Positions 11,089-21,042 of a stretch of 64,000 nucleotides of DNA are shown here, one piece after another. Made by a program: the position numbers and the translations under genes. The first letter of the stretch is position 1. Each line of letters opens with the position of its first letter. The notes under the pieces are model-generated. The model made no database searches. It was not told where the DNA came from and worked only from the letters and a program-made list of their open reading frames with translations. Origin of the DNA: Streptomyces pyxinicus (GTDB lineage: Bacteria; Actinomycetota; Actinomycetes; Streptomycetales; Streptomycetaceae). Location: NCBI RefSeq assembly GCF_024753135.1, contig NZ_JANUGP010000005.1, positions 248,001 through 312,000 of the forward strand, in the 5' to 3' direction.

Positions 11089-11970
11089 TCAGGACTTGGG
11101 GACGATCTGCACGTCGAGATCGACCCGGACACTCGAACCGACCACCGCGATGCCCCGCGCCAGCATGGACTGCCAGCTCACCGTGAAGTCGTCCCGGTGG
11201 AGTTCGGTGGTGGCCCGGCAGGCGGCCCGCGTCTCGCCCTCCAGCCCGCTGCCGAGCCCCAGGTACTCGGTGTCGAGCGTGACGGTCCGGGTCACGCCGT
11301 GCAGCGACAGCCCGCCGGTGACCGCCCACCGGTTGCCGCCCTTGGACACGAACCGGTCGCCGTAGAACTCCAGCACCGGGAAGCGCCCGACGTCCAGGAA
11401 GTCAGCCGAGCGCAGGTGGTCGTCCCGCATCCGGACCCCGGTGTCGATGGACGCCGCGTCGATCACGACATGCATCTGCGACCGCTCCACCTGCTCGGCG
11501 ATCCGCACCACACCGGCGAAGGAGTCGAACCGCCCGTGGATGCGGGCCAGACCGATGTGCCGCGCGCTGAAGGCGATCGAGGAGTGCGCGGGCTCGACCT
11601 CCCAGTCTCCCGGCGCCGGCGGCTCGGGCGGCTGCGCGACCTGGAGCGTCACGTCACCGAGCGAGGCCAGGGAGTTCGCGCCGACCAGCGCCGTGGCCCG
11701 GTAGGGCGCGTAGCCCTCGGCCGACACCGCGAGGCGGTACTCCCCGGCCGGCACCATCGCCATGAACAACCCGTACGGATCCGTACCGCCGGCCACCACC
11801 TTGCGTCCCATGCCGTCGCTGACCGCGAGATCAGCGCCCCGGACCGGCTCGTTGACCGGATCGACCACCCGGCAGCTCAGCACCCCGGCGTCCACGGGCG
11901 TCCGGACCCCCGCCAGCGGGCTCATCCGCTGCCCCCATCCCGCCCGGTGACCCATCCAGCGGCCGAACAT
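11089..11970 (-). CDS. YceI family protein with N-terminal carboxypeptidase-regulatory-like domain
   Basis: A 293-residue protein. The C-terminal ~170 residues are a YceI lipocalin-like domain, which in the family binds polyisoprenoid lipids; it starts at WEVEPAHSSIAFSARHIG and includes SADFLDVGRFPVLEF. The N-terminal part has a beta-sandwich repeat (GVLSCRVVDPVNEPVRGADLAV...GEYRLAVSAEGY) like carboxypeptidase regulatory domains. There is no signal peptide, so it is probably cytoplasmic. The start at ATG 11970 is preceded by AGGGG at good distance. ATGs at 12000 and 12018 are possible alternatives with poorer sites. Confidence 0.85.
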   Translation of the reverse strand: MFGRWMGHRAGWGQRMSPLAGVRTPVDAGVLSCRVVDPVNEPVRGADLAVSDGMGRKVVAGGTDPYGLFMAMVPAGEYRLAVSAEGYAPYRATALVGANSLASLGDVTLQVAQPPEPPAPGDWEVEPAHSSIAFSARHIGLARIHGRFDSFAGVVRIAEQVERSQMHVVIDAASIDTGVRMRDDHLRSADFLDVGRFPVLEFYGDRFVSKGGNRWAVTGGLSLHGVTRTVTLDTEYLGLGSGLEGETRAACRATTELHRDDFTVSWQSMLARGIAVVGSSVRVDLDVQIVPKS

Positions 11971-12167
11971 CCACGACACCCCTGTACGCCTCGACATCAT
12001 CCGTTGCCGAAGATCCATTCGATCACCGATGCGGCTTTCGGGGCAACATGGGACGACATCGAGGGAAACCGGCGGCGGATGCGCCGCAAGAGATCCGTAT
12101 GAGGCGCCGCCGTCAAGCGCTGCCGTTCCGAAGCCGCGCGACCGGCCCCCGGGCTCGGCACCCACCC

Positions 12168-14834
12168 TCACCCCCTCGACACGCTCAGCTCCCCGCCAGG
12201 CCCTCCGCTCCCGCCGACCGTGAGCGATCCGTCCCGGTCCGTGCGCAGCACCGTCGCGCCGCCGGCCCGCAGCGCCGCCACCGTGGACGGCGCCGGATGA
12301 CCGTAGGGGTTCTCGGCGCCCGCCGAGACCAGAGCCACCCGGGGAGCCACCAGCCGTATCAACTGCGGGTCCTGGTAGGCCGAGCCGTGGTGGGCCACCT
12401 TCAGGACGTCCACACGAGCCAGCTCGCCCGCCGCCGGTGACCGCAACAACGCCTGCTGGGCCGGGGGTTCGAGGTCGCCCAGCAGCAGGATCCGCAGGCC
12501 GCCCGTGCGGACGAGCAGGGCGATGCTGGCGTCGTTCGGTCCGTCCGGCCGCGCGAGGGCGCCCGGCCAGGTGGAAGGCGCCGGTGCGCCGGTGGGTGGC
12601 CGCCCGTCGGGTGGGGGCCACAGGACGCGCCAGGTCAGCGGCCCGATCCGTCGCTCCTCTCCCGCGGCGGCCCGGGTGACCGGGATGTGCCGTTCGGCTG
12701 CCGCCCTCTTGACGGACGCGGCCTGTTCGGCGGGCTCCGGCAAGGTCGTCGTCTCGATCTCGGCCACCGACCGGCCCCGCAACACACCGGTCAAACCCGT
12801 CACGTGGTCGGCGTGGAAGTGGGTGAGGACGAGGAGGGGGACGCGGGTGACGCCGAGTTGTCCCAGGCAGTGGTCGACCGGCGCCGGGTCGGGTCCGGCG
12901 TCCACGACCACCGCGGTTGCCTCCCCGGCCGCCAGCACGGTCGCGTCGCCCTGCCCGACGTCACACATCGCGAACCGCCATCCCGGCGGCGGCCACCCCG
13001 TCAGCACCCGGGTCAGGGGTGCCGGCCGCACGACCGCCAGCACGAGCAGCAGACCCAGCAGGCCGCACCACCACGGGTGTCTCAGCAGCCTCCGGCCAGC
13101 CAGGACGACGGCCCCTGTGACCACCGCGAGCAGCAGCGCGCCAGCCCAGCTCCCCGGCCAGTCCACGCCGGCGCCGGGCAGCGCGGCCCCGGTACGCGCG
13201 ACTCCGGCGATCCAGCCGGCCGGCCAACTCGCGCACCAGGCGAGCGTCTTGGCCACCGGCATCGCCACCGGTGCCGTCGCGAGCGCCGCGAACCCCAGGA
13301 CCGTGGCCGGCGCCACCGCGAACTCCGCCAGCAGGTTGCACGGCACCGCCACCAGGCTCACCCGGGCCGACAGCACCGCCACGACCGGCGCGCACACGGC
13401 CTGTGCCGCCGCGGCCGCCGCCAGCGCCTCGGCCAGGCGCGCGGGCATCCGGCGCCTTCGCAGCGCCTCGCTCCAGCCCGGAGCCAGCAGGAGCAGCGCG
13501 CCGGTGGCCAGCACGGAGAGCAGGAAGCCGTAGCTCCGGGCCAGCCACGGGTCGTACAGCACCAGCAGGAGGACGGCCGTGGCCAGGGCCGGAAGCAGGG
13601 ATCTGCGGCGGCCGGTGGCCAGGGCGAGCAGGGCGACCGCACCGCAGGCGGCGGCCCGCAGCACACTCGGGTCGGGCCGGCACACGACCACGAATCCCAG
13701 GGTCAGCGCCCCGGCGGTCAGGGCGGTCGCCCGCAGCGGGAGCCCGAGGCGCGGGGCGAGGCCCCGGCGCTCGGCCAGCTGTGCCAGGCCGGGCGGTCCG
13801 ACGAGCAGGGCGAGCAGGACGGTGAGGTTGCTGCCGGACACCGCGAGCGTGTGCGCCAGGTCCGTCTCCTTGAAGGCGTCGTCCAGCTCCGGCGTGATCC
13901 GCGAGGTGTCCCCGACGACCAGCCCGGGCAGCAGTGCCCGCGCGTCCCCTCGCAGACCGTCGGTCGCCTCCCGCAGCCCGGCCCGCAGCCGCCCCGCGAG
14001 CCGCTGCGGCCCGCTCGGACCGGCCACGATCGCCGGCACCGGCCGAGCCCGCACCCGCAGGACGGCGGCGGTGCGGTCACCGTCGGTCAGCGCGGGCGCG
14101 AGCCGCCCGGCGACCGACAGCCGTGTGGAGGGCAGCAGGCCGAGCCAGCCGGCGCGGCCGGCGGTGGTCCTGCGTTCCGGCGGTGTCGTCGTGGTTCCGC
14201 CCGGCGCGGCCCTGTCGGCCGGCTCCGGAGGGCCGCTCGGCACGGTGTTCCCCCGCGGCGCCGGCACCTTCGCGTCGACGACCATCAGCACGGGTGTCCG
14301 GGTCCGCACGCTCCGCCCGTCCCGCTCCGCCACCCGCCGTACCTCCGCGCGGACCAGTACCGCCACCGGTGCCGCGTGATCGCCGCGCACCCGTGGTCTG
14401 CTCAGCCAGGGGTCGCCGCTCACCTCGACCTCGGCCGTCACGGTCGTCGTGCGCCGTGCCAGCTCCGGCACCGGCCCGCGCCGTACGTCCGCGCCGTGCA
14501 GCCCTGCCGAGGTGGCGGCCGCCGCGGCGCAGAGCAGTACGGCGGCGCCCGTGGTGCGGGCCCAGGGGTACCGGCCGGCCCGTGCGGCGGGTGGTCCGGG
14601 ACGCTCCTTCCGCCGAGTCCACAGCAGCACCACTCCGCCGACCAGGCAGAGGACCGCGATGCCCACCGTCCAGCTCGCCGGTGTGCCCAGCGTCAGGGCC
14701 GCCGTGCCCCAGGCCGCGAGGGCGGGTGGCACCAGGCGCAGGTCGAGGAGGGCCGCTGTCCGGTCTGCTTGCGCCGGATCGTCACGCTCCCTCGACGCGG
14801 GGGCGGTCCCAGTCCGCACAGGCACCCGGCTCAT
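12168..14834 (-). CDS. comEC: ComEC/Rec2 family DNA-uptake channel protein
   Basis: An 888-residue polytopic membrane protein. It has two or three N-terminal membrane segments, an OB-like extracellular DUF4131 region, then the competence domain with about eight helices (starting near AFKETDLAHTLAVSGSNL). It ends in a metallo-beta-lactamase domain with THFHADHVTG near residue 668, the catalytic HxHxDH. In transformable bacteria ComEC forms the channel that imports single-stranded DNA; the Streptomyces role is unproven. The ATG overlaps the comEA stop by four bases, supporting this start and translational coupling. Confidence 0.92.
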   Translation of the reverse strand: MSRVPVRTGTAPASRERDDPAQADRTAALLDLRLVPPALAAWGTAALTLGTPASWTVGIAVLCLVGGVVLLWTRRKERPGPPAARAGRYPWARTTGAAVLLCAAAAATSAGLHGADVRRGPVPELARRTTTVTAEVEVSGDPWLSRPRVRGDHAAPVAVLVRAEVRRVAERDGRSVRTRTPVLMVVDAKVPAPRGNTVPSGPPEPADRAAPGGTTTTPPERRTTAGRAGWLGLLPSTRLSVAGRLAPALTDGDRTAAVLRVRARPVPAIVAGPSGPQRLAGRLRAGLREATDGLRGDARALLPGLVVGDTSRITPELDDAFKETDLAHTLAVSGSNLTVLLALLVGPPGLAQLAERRGLAPRLGLPLRATALTAGALTLGFVVVCRPDPSVLRAAACGAVALLALATGRRRSLLPALATAVLLLVLYDPWLARSYGFLLSVLATGALLLLAPGWSEALRRRRMPARLAEALAAAAAAQAVCAPVVAVLSARVSLVAVPCNLLAEFAVAPATVLGFAALATAPVAMPVAKTLAWCASWPAGWIAGVARTGAALPGAGVDWPGSWAGALLLAVVTGAVVLAGRRLLRHPWWCGLLGLLLVLAVVRPAPLTRVLTGWPPPGWRFAMCDVGQGDATVLAAGEATAVVVDAGPDPAPVDHCLGQLGVTRVPLLVLTHFHADHVTGLTGVLRGRSVAEIETTTLPEPAEQAASVKRAAAERHIPVTRAAAGEERRIGPLTWRVLWPPPDGRPPTGAPAPSTWPGALARPDGPNDASIALLVRTGGLRILLLGDLEPPAQQALLRSPAAGELARVDVLKVAHHGSAYQDPQLIRLVAPRVALVSAGAENPYGHPAPSTVAALRAGGATVLRTDRDGSLTVGGSGGPGGELSVSRG

Positions 14835-15955
14835 GGCCGCACCAGGTCACGGAGATCGGTGAAGCGGCGGTCGCCGATGCCGTTCACCTCGCGGAGTTCG
14901 TCGACCGTGCGGAAACCGCCGTGCCGGGTGCGGTAGTCGACGATGTGCTGGGCCAGAACCGGGCCCACTCCCGGCAGGGTGTCGAGCTGGTCCACGGTGG
15001 CCGTGCTAAGGGAGACGGGGGCCGCCGGGCCCGCCCCCGCGGCCCCCGTGGACGCGCCGCCCGCCGGGGCCGCGGCTGACGCGGGTGCCCCGATCACGAG
15101 CTGCTCGCCGTCGATCAGGAAGCGGGCCCGGTTGAGTCCCTCCACGCGCACGCCGGGACGCACGCCGCCCGCCGCGCGCAGGGCGTCGGCCACCCGGGAG
15201 CCCATCGGCAACCGCAGGATTCCCGGGGTGCGGACCTTGCCGCCGACGTCCACGACGATCTCGGCGCCCGGCGTCGTCGCCGAGGCCCCGGGCGCCGGTC
15301 CGCTCTTCGCCTCCTCGCGCTGCGGGGCGTAGGACGCCTGGGCGCGGACCACTTGGGGTGCGCTCACCGACTGGGTGCGGCCGGTCCAGAAGTGCTGCAC
15401 CGCGAACACGGCGGCGGCCACGAGCACCACGGCGAGCGCCACGACACCTCGCCGCTCCACCCCGCACCGCGCCTGCAACCACACCGGCAGCCGATCCCGC
15501 AGGGCCGGTCCGATCCGTGCCCGCCAGTCCGGCGCGGTGGGCAGGTGCGGCTCCGAGGGAACTGTGGGCTGCAACGGGGCTGCGGGGGTGGCCGTTTCGG
15601 GGCCGGGAGCCGTCCGCAGGCGCCGTGGAGCCACTGCCACCGACCCCGCCGGGCTGAGTCCCGGTGCCGAGCCCAGCGCCGAGACCGTCACCGGGCCCGG
15701 CCTCGCTTCCGACGCCACGCTCGACGCCCGATCCCCCTCCGGCGGCCCGTTCCCCGACTCCCTTCGCCGGACGGCGCGTTCGCCGAAGAGCAGCTCCGCC
15801 CGGCGGCGCAACTCCTCCGTCGGCGCGGGCGGACGACGCCGGGCTCGACGGTGGTCGCGGGCGCGCCCGTCGGAAGCGGGGCCCCGGCCAGGGCCGCTGG
15901 TCACGGTGGCTGTACGGGAACGTGATCGAAGTGCCATGCGACGAGGATGGGACAT
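14831..15955 (-). CDS. comEA: ComEA family helix-hairpin-helix DNA-binding protein
   Basis: A 374-residue protein. It has a long basic, proline-rich cytoplasmic region (residues ~1-150), one membrane segment (VVALAVVLVAAAVFAVQ, ~175), a linker, an SLBB domain (VDVGGKVRTPGILRLP) and a C-terminal double helix-hairpin-helix (VDQLDTLPGVGPVLAQHI and LREVNGIGDRRF) for DNA binding outside the membrane. It acts with ComEC, with which it is translationally coupled. The start could be ATG 15955 or ATG 15937. Confidence 0.92.
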   Translation of the reverse strand: MSHPRRMALRSRSRTATVTSGPGRGPASDGRARDHRRARRRPPAPTEELRRRAELLFGERAVRRRESGNGPPEGDRASSVASEARPGPVTVSALGSAPGLSPAGSVAVAPRRLRTAPGPETATPAAPLQPTVPSEPHLPTAPDWRARIGPALRDRLPVWLQARCGVERRGVVALAVVLVAAAVFAVQHFWTGRTQSVSAPQVVRAQASYAPQREEAKSGPAPGASATTPGAEIVVDVGGKVRTPGILRLPMGSRVADALRAAGGVRPGVRVEGLNRARFLIDGEQLVIGAPASAAAPAGGASTGAAGAGPAAPVSLSTATVDQLDTLPGVGPVLAQHIVDYRTRHGGFRTVDELREVNGIGDRRFTDLRDLVRP

Positions 15956-16050
15956 CCCGCCGAACCGCGATGATCTTGGTCAATTCCCGGGGACGGCCCC
16001 CACATTGTGGACAACTCCGCCACCCCGACGAGTGAACCGACGAGTGAACC

Positions 16051-16896
16051 TCACCGCGGCGAGACCACCGCCCCCAGCAACCCCGGCCCCGTATGCGCCC
16101 CGATCACCGCCCCGATCTCGCTGACATGCAGCTCGGCAAGGCCCGGCACCCGGGCCCGCAGCCGGTCGGCGAGGGCCTCGGCGCGGTCCGGTGCGGCGAG
16201 GTGGTGGACGGCGATGTCGACCTCCGCGCTGCCCGCCCGCTCGGCGGCGATCTCCTCCAGCCGGGCGATGGCCTTGGAGGCCGTACGGACCTTCTCCAGC
16301 GGCTCGATGCGGCCGGCGTCGAGCTGGAGCAGCGGCTTGACGGCGAGGGCCGAGCCCAAGAGGGCCTGCGCGGCCCCGATGCGGCCACCGCGGCGGAGGT
16401 AGTCGAGGGTGTCGACGTAGAAGTAGGCGGAGGTGCCGGCCGCCCGCTTCTCGGCGGCGGTGACGGCCTCGTCCACCGTGCCGCCGGACTCCGCGGCCTC
16501 GGCGGCGGCGAGCGCGCAGAAGCCGAGGGCCATCGCGACCATCCCGGTGTCCACCACCCGCACGGGTACCGGTGCCTCGCGGGCCGCGAGGACCGCCGCG
16601 TCGTAGGTCCCGGACAGTTCGGCGGACAGGTGCAGGGAGACGATGCCGCTCGCGCCGGACTCGGCGACCCTGCGATAGGTCTCGGCGAAGACCTGGGGGC
16701 TGGGGCGGGAGGTGGTGACGGAGCGGCGCTTCTGCAAAGCCTGGGCCAGGGAGCGCGTGGAGATCTCGGTGCCCTCTTCGAGCGCCTGGTCGCCGAGGAC
16801 CACGGTCAGGGGCACCGCCGTGATGCCGTGACGCTCCATCGCCCGGGGCGGCAGGTAGGCCGTTGAATCGGTGACGATCGCGACATGGCGGGACAT
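16051..16896 (-). CDS. DegV family fatty-acid-binding protein
   Basis: A 281-residue DegV protein. Members bind a fatty acid and serve as FakB-type subunits for fatty-acid kinase in Firmicutes. VAIVTDSTAYLP at the N terminus, TSRPSPQVF and LSAELSGTYDAA are the family's ligand-binding segments, and RRGGRIGAAQALLGSALAVKP is the C-terminal signature. No FakA-type kinase gene is in the window, so its partner is unknown. The start is ATG 16896; 21 upstream in-frame codons lack coding character. Confidence 0.9.
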   Translation of the reverse strand: MSRHVAIVTDSTAYLPPRAMERHGITAVPLTVVLGDQALEEGTEISTRSLAQALQKRRSVTTSRPSPQVFAETYRRVAESGASGIVSLHLSAELSGTYDAAVLAAREAPVPVRVVDTGMVAMALGFCALAAAEAAESGGTVDEAVTAAEKRAAGTSAYFYVDTLDYLRRGGRIGAAQALLGSALAVKPLLQLDAGRIEPLEKVRTASKAIARLEEIAAERAGSAEVDIAVHHLAAPDRAEALADRLRARVPGLAELHVSEIGAVIGAHTGPGLLGAVVSPR

Positions 16897-16986
16897 GAGC
16901 TGGAGGTTACCTGCCGTAGTGCGCACACGGCAGCCCGGCCCCGGCGGCGCGGCTGCCATGGCTCCTGGTCGGACAGGTGTGCGGGG

Positions 16987-17670
16987 TCAAGTGGTGCTCT
17001 CGGGGCGGGGTTTCTTCTGCCAGGGATAGGTGGGGGAGGGTGCGGGTGAGGTGATCGCCTGCGGTGCGGGGCGGTCGCCCGCGGGGGTGTCCGGTGCCTG
17101 CCGCGGGGGCGCCGGGGTGCTCGCGGGCGGGGCCCAGTGGCGCAGGGCGTCCGCCTCGATGTCGATCTGGGCGCTGAGCGAGCCGAGGTCGTCGTCGGCG
17201 AAGCGGCGCGCCCGGTCGCGCACGGCCCAGCGCAACGAGTCCGCCGAGCCGGTGATGCGCTCCGTCCGCTCGCGCAGCCCCGGCATGCGGGCCGCGAGTG
17301 TCGCCCGGTCCGGCTCGGTCTCCAGGCGCTTGAGGTCGGCGTCCAGCTCGTGGGCGTGGGCGCTGAGCCGCTCGAACAGGCCGAGGGACTCCTTGAGGGA
17401 CTCGTCCTCGGCCGCGCCTGCCCGCAGCGCGTCCTGGGTGGCGCGCATCGAGGTGCGCAGGGCCAGTCTGAGCTGGGCGATCTCGCCGGCGGGGCCGAGC
17501 TGCGCGAAGGACTTGGCGCGCAGGGTGTGGTCCTCGACCGTACGGCGGGCCTGGGCGATGGTCCGGTCCACGCCGCGCTTGGCGGCGCCGACCGCCTTGA
17601 CCGCGGCGTAGCTGCCCAGGCCGACGAAGAGCAGGAAGAGCAGGGCGAACACGGCGATCACTGTTTCCAC
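16987..17670 (-). CDS. Membrane-anchored coiled-coil protein, unknown function
   Basis: A 227-residue protein with one N-terminal membrane helix (VIAVFALLFLLFVGLGSYAAV) followed by a charged, mostly helical cytoplasmic region (~30-165) of coiled-coil character and a proline/alanine-rich tail. It starts with ATG at 17670. It follows leuS on the same strand after 136 bases. Similar proteins are common in Streptomyces without a known role. Confidence 0.7.
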   Translation of the reverse strand: METVIAVFALLFLLFVGLGSYAAVKAVGAAKRGVDRTIAQARRTVEDHTLRAKSFAQLGPAGEIAQLRLALRTSMRATQDALRAGAAEDESLKESLGLFERLSAHAHELDADLKRLETEPDRATLAARMPGLRERTERITGSADSLRWAVRDRARRFADDDLGSLSAQIDIEADALRHWAPPASTPAPPRQAPDTPAGDRPAPQAITSPAPSPTYPWQKKPRPESTT

Positions 17671-17806
17671 GGCGCTCCTCCTCCGGCGGCACGGCGCGAG
17701 CCGCTGTGCTCTCCACGGTAAACGCAGCGGGCAGGCACGGAGTTCCGCCGGAACCCCGAACCTGCCCGTAGGGGACTACCCCAAGGCGGCGGCGAGCCGC
17801 CGTCAC

Positions 17807-20686
17807 TCACGCCGGGACGATGTTCACCAGCTTCGGCGCCCGCACGATCACCTTGCGGATGCCGGCGCCGTCCAGCGCCGCGACCACCTTCTCGTCGGCC
17901 AGCGCGACCTTCTCCAGCTCCTCGTCGGAGATGGCCGGCGGCACCTCCAGGCGGGCCTTGACCTTGCCCTTGATCTGCACGACACAGGTCACGGTCTCGT
18001 CCACGACGTAGCCGGGGTCGGCGACCGGGAAGTCCTGGTGGACGACCGAGTCGGTGTGGCCCAGCCGGCGCCACAGCTCCTCGGCGACGTGCGGGGCCAG
18101 CGGCGCGACCATCAGCACCAGCGGCTCGGCGACGGAGCGCGGCAGCGCGCCGCCCGCCTTGGTCAGGTGGTTGTTCAGCTCGGTGACCTTGGCGATGGCG
18201 GTGTTGAAGCGCAGCCCCTCCAGGTCCTGGCGGACCCCGTCGATCGCCTTGTGCAGGGCGCGCAGGGTGTCCTCGTCGGCCTCGGCGCCGGTGACGGTGA
18301 CCTCGCCGGTGTTCTCGTCGACGATGTTGCGCCACAGCCGCTGCAGCAGCCGGAACTGGCCGACGACCGCGCGCGTGTCCCACGGGCGGGAGACGTCCAG
18401 GGGGCCCATGGCCATCTCGTACAGGCGCAGTGTGTCGGCACCGTACTCGGCGGCGATCTCGTCCGGGGTCACCGCGTTCTTCAGCGACTTGCCCATCTTG
18501 CCCAGCAGGCGGCTGACCTTCTCGCCGTCATGGTAGTAGGCGCCGTCCCGCTCCTCGACCTCGGCGGCGGGGACCGCGATGCCGCGGCTGTCGCGGTACA
18601 CGTAGGCCTGGATCATGCCCTGGTTGAACAGCTTGTGGAACGGCTCCGCCGAGGAGACGTGACCCAGGTCGAACAGGACCTTGGACCAGAAGCGCGCGTA
18701 CAGCAGGTGCAGTACGGCGTGCTCGGCGCCGCCCACGTACAGGTCGACACCGCCGTGCGGCCGGCCCGCGCGCGGGCCCATCCAGTACCGCTCGATCTCC
18801 GGGTCGACCAGCTTCTTGTCGTTGTGCGGGTCCAGGTACCGGAACTCGTACCAGCAGGAGCCGGCCCAGTTGGGCATGGTGTTGGTCTCGCGGCGGTACT
18901 TCCTCGGTCCGTCGCCCAGGTCCAGGGTGACGTTGACCCAGTCCTCGTTGCGGGACAGCGGCGTCTCCGGCTGGGTGTCGGCGTCGTCCGGGTCGAAGGT
19001 GCGCGGGCTGTAGTCCTCGACCTCGGGCAGCTCCAGCGGCAGCATCGACTCGGGCAGCGGGTGGGCGACACCGTCCTCGTCGTAGACGATCGGGAAGGGC
19101 TCGCCCCAGTAGCGCTGGCGGCTGAACAGCCAGTCGCGCAGCCGGAAGTTGACGGTACCCTCGCCGATGCCCCGGTCCGCCAGCCACTCGGTGATACGGG
19201 CCTTGGCCTCGGCGACGCCCAGGCCGTCCAGGCTGACGCCCTCGCCGTGCGAGTTGACGATCTTCGCGTCGTGGGAGACGAAGGCGTCGTCCCAGTCGGC
19301 GGTGTCCGTGCCGCGGCCGTCGGTGGGCTCGACCACGCAGCGGACCGGCAGCTCGAAGGCGCGCGCGAAGGCGAAGTCGCGGCTGTCGTGCGCCGGGACG
19401 GCCATGATCGCGCCGGTGCCGTAGCCCATCAGCACGTAGTCGGCGATGAAGACCGGGACCCGCTCGCCGTCGACCGGGTTGGTCGCGAAGGCGCCGGTGA
19501 AGACGCCGGTCTTGTCCTTGGCCTCGGCCTGGCGCTCGACGTCGGACTTGGCGGCGGCCTGCGCGCGGTAGGCGGCGACGGCCTCGGCCGGGGTGGCGTG
19601 GCCGCCGGTCCAGGCCTCGTGGGTGCCCTCGGGCCAGGCGCCGGGGGTGAACTTCTCGACCAGCGGGTGCTCGGGCGCCAGCACCATGTAGGTCGCGCCG
19701 AACAGGGTGTCCGGGCGGGTGGTGAAGACCGTGATGCGCTCGCCGTCGATCGGGAAGTCGACGCGGGCGCCCTCGCTGCGGCCGATCCAGTTGCGCTGCT
19801 GCAGCTTGATGGCCTCGGGCCAGTCCAGCTCCTCCAGGTCGTCCAGCAGCCGGTCGGCGTAGGCGGTGATGCGCATGTTCCACTGGCGCAGCTTGGCCTT
19901 GAAGACGGGGAAGTTGCCGCGCTCGGAGCGGCCGTCGGCGGTGACCTCCTCGTTGGCCAGCACGGTGCCCAGGCCGGGGCACCAGTTCACCGGCGCGTCG
20001 GAGGCGTAGGCCAGGCGGTACTCGCCCAGGACGTCGGCGCGCTCGGTCTCGCTCAGCTCGTCCCACGCGCGCGTGGTGCCCGGAACCGCCCGCTCACCGG
20101 ACGCGAACCGCGCGACCAGCTCGGCGATCGGGCGGGCCTTGCGGGCCTCGTCGTCGTACCAGGAGTTGAAGATCTGCAGGAAGATCCACTGGGTCCACTT
20201 GTAGTAGTCCGGGTCGATCGTGGCGAAGGACCGGCGCTTGTCGTGGCCCAGGCCCAGCCGGCGCAGCTGGGCCTTCATGTTCTCCATGTTGGCCTCGGTC
20301 GAAACCCGCGGGTGCGTGCCGGTCTGCACCGCGTACTGCTCGGCGGGCAGGCCGAAGGCGTCGAAGCCCAGGGTGTGCAGGACGTTGTGGCCGGTCATGC
20401 GCTGGAACCGGGCGTAGACGTCGGTGGCGATGTAGCCCAGCGGGTGGCCGACGTGCAGGCCCGCACCGGAGGGGTACGGGAACATGTCCATGATGAACTT
20501 CTCGGGCCGGGCGACCTGCGCAGGGTCGCCGGCCAGGTCGCCCGTGGGGTTGGCCGCCGCGTAGGTGCCGTCGGCGTCCCAGAAGTCCTGCCAGCGTGCC
20601 TCGATGTCGGCGGCCATGGCGGCCGTGTAGCGGTGCGGGGCGGCCTCCGCCGACGTAGCGGCGGCGGCGGGGTTCGTCTCGCTCAT
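17807..20686 (-). CDS. leuS: Leucine--tRNA ligase
   Basis: A 959-residue class I aminoacyl-tRNA synthetase charging tRNA-Leu. The HIGH motif appears as HVGH near residue 78 and the KMSKS motif as KMGKS near 729. An inserted CP1 editing domain ([21 protein letters not shown]) lies between them, and the anticodon-binding and C-terminal domains follow. The ATG at 20686 has GAGG and GGAG upstream; a TTG at 20695 is less likely. Its 5' leader encodes a Leu-rich peptide followed by a terminator hairpin, so expression should respond to leucyl-tRNA supply. Confidence 0.97.
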   Translation of the reverse strand: MSETNPAAAATSAEAAPHRYTAAMAADIEARWQDFWDADGTYAAANPTGDLAGDPAQVARPEKFIMDMFPYPSGAGLHVGHPLGYIATDVYARFQRMTGHNVLHTLGFDAFGLPAEQYAVQTGTHPRVSTEANMENMKAQLRRLGLGHDKRRSFATIDPDYYKWTQWIFLQIFNSWYDDEARKARPIAELVARFASGERAVPGTTRAWDELSETERADVLGEYRLAYASDAPVNWCPGLGTVLANEEVTADGRSERGNFPVFKAKLRQWNMRITAYADRLLDDLEELDWPEAIKLQQRNWIGRSEGARVDFPIDGERITVFTTRPDTLFGATYMVLAPEHPLVEKFTPGAWPEGTHEAWTGGHATPAEAVAAYRAQAAAKSDVERQAEAKDKTGVFTGAFATNPVDGERVPVFIADYVLMGYGTGAIMAVPAHDSRDFAFARAFELPVRCVVEPTDGRGTDTADWDDAFVSHDAKIVNSHGEGVSLDGLGVAEAKARITEWLADRGIGEGTVNFRLRDWLFSRQRYWGEPFPIVYDEDGVAHPLPESMLPLELPEVEDYSPRTFDPDDADTQPETPLSRNEDWVNVTLDLGDGPRKYRRETNTMPNWAGSCWYEFRYLDPHNDKKLVDPEIERYWMGPRAGRPHGGVDLYVGGAEHAVLHLLYARFWSKVLFDLGHVSSAEPFHKLFNQGMIQAYVYRDSRGIAVPAAEVEERDGAYYHDGEKVSRLLGKMGKSLKNAVTPDEIAAEYGADTLRLYEMAMGPLDVSRPWDTRAVVGQFRLLQRLWRNIVDENTGEVTVTGAEADEDTLRALHKAIDGVRQDLEGLRFNTAIAKVTELNNHLTKAGGALPRSVAEPLVLMVAPLAPHVAEELWRRLGHTDSVVHQDFPVADPGYVVDETVTCVVQIKGKVKARLEVPPAISDEELEKVALADEKVVAALDGAGIRKVIVRAPKLVNIVPA

Positions 20687-20735
20687 GATCCTCAAAGCTC
20701 CATCGATCGTCTCTGCCTGCGGCTGCGGCGTTCCC

Positions 20736-20766
20736 GGAAACGAAAAAGCCCCTCACACAGGAGGGG
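20736..20766 (-). terminator. Attenuator hairpin in the leuS leader
   Basis: On the minus strand CCCCTC, CTGTGT, GAGGGG is followed directly by CTTTTTCGTTT. This is a textbook intrinsic terminator lying between the leader peptide and leuS (hairpin 20749-20766, T-rich tract 20736-20748). Because it sits upstream of the gene, it must be conditional. Confidence 0.8.
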
Positions 20767-20815
20767 ACGCCGCGCCGATGCCGACCTCACGGGTTCGACC
20801 GGGGGTCGGTACTGA

Positions 20816-20854
20816 TCAGCGCGGCCCGCTAAGCAGAAGGCGTACGGCACGCAT
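20816..20854 (-). CDS. leuS leader peptide
   Basis: A 12-codon reading frame encodes MRAVRLLLSGPR, with three consecutive Leu codons (CTT CTG CTT). It ends 50 bases before the terminator hairpin of the leuS leader. Leucyl-tRNA shortage would stall ribosomes at the Leu run and favour an antiterminator. Attenuators of this kind have been predicted for leuS in some Streptomyces. No Shine-Dalgarno is visible; TACCCT six bases before the ATG suggests a leaderless message. Confidence 0.75.
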   Translation of the reverse strand: MRAVRLLLSGPR

Positions 20855-20860
20855 GCGGTT

Positions 20861-20866
20861 AGGGTA
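20861..20866 (-). promoter_or_regulatory. Putative -10 box of the leuS leader transcript
   Basis: TACCCT lies exactly six bases before the leader peptide ATG, so transcription would begin at the start codon itself. No clear -35 box is visible. Confidence 0.45.
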
Positions 20867-20970
20867 CCGCAGCGCTTGAGCAAGCCGCGACGCGCTTCCG
20901 TATGCCTGATGGACATGCCACCCGTCCGAGCCCCGTGCTCTTTGATGACAACGCGATAACGCAAACCTCG

Positions 20971-20982
20971 TACCGATCGGTA
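20971..20982. promoter_or_regulatory. Palindromic operator TACCGATCGGTA
   Basis: A perfect 12-bp palindrome lies between leuS and the divergent redox operon, 60 bases before the ATG of the heme protein gene. It is of the type bound by TetR-family repressors. It could control the redox pair. No regulator gene is adjacent. Confidence 0.5.
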
Positions 20983-21042
20983 TGGCGCCACCTACAGTTC
21001 GGCAGCGGGACCGCCTTCCCGAAACTGCTCGGAGTTGCCCCC

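Noticed and set aside
10231..11186. Several long open frames on both strands through the repeat array
   Set aside because: The ~25-nt unit has no stop codons in any frame, so the frames are a by-product of the repeats; translations are low-complexity and mutually inconsistent.
12018..12621. N-terminal extension of the YceI protein to 510 residues
   Set aside because: The extension overlaps comEC antisense and has Arg/Gly/Ala shadow composition; conserved sequence begins near 11970-12000.
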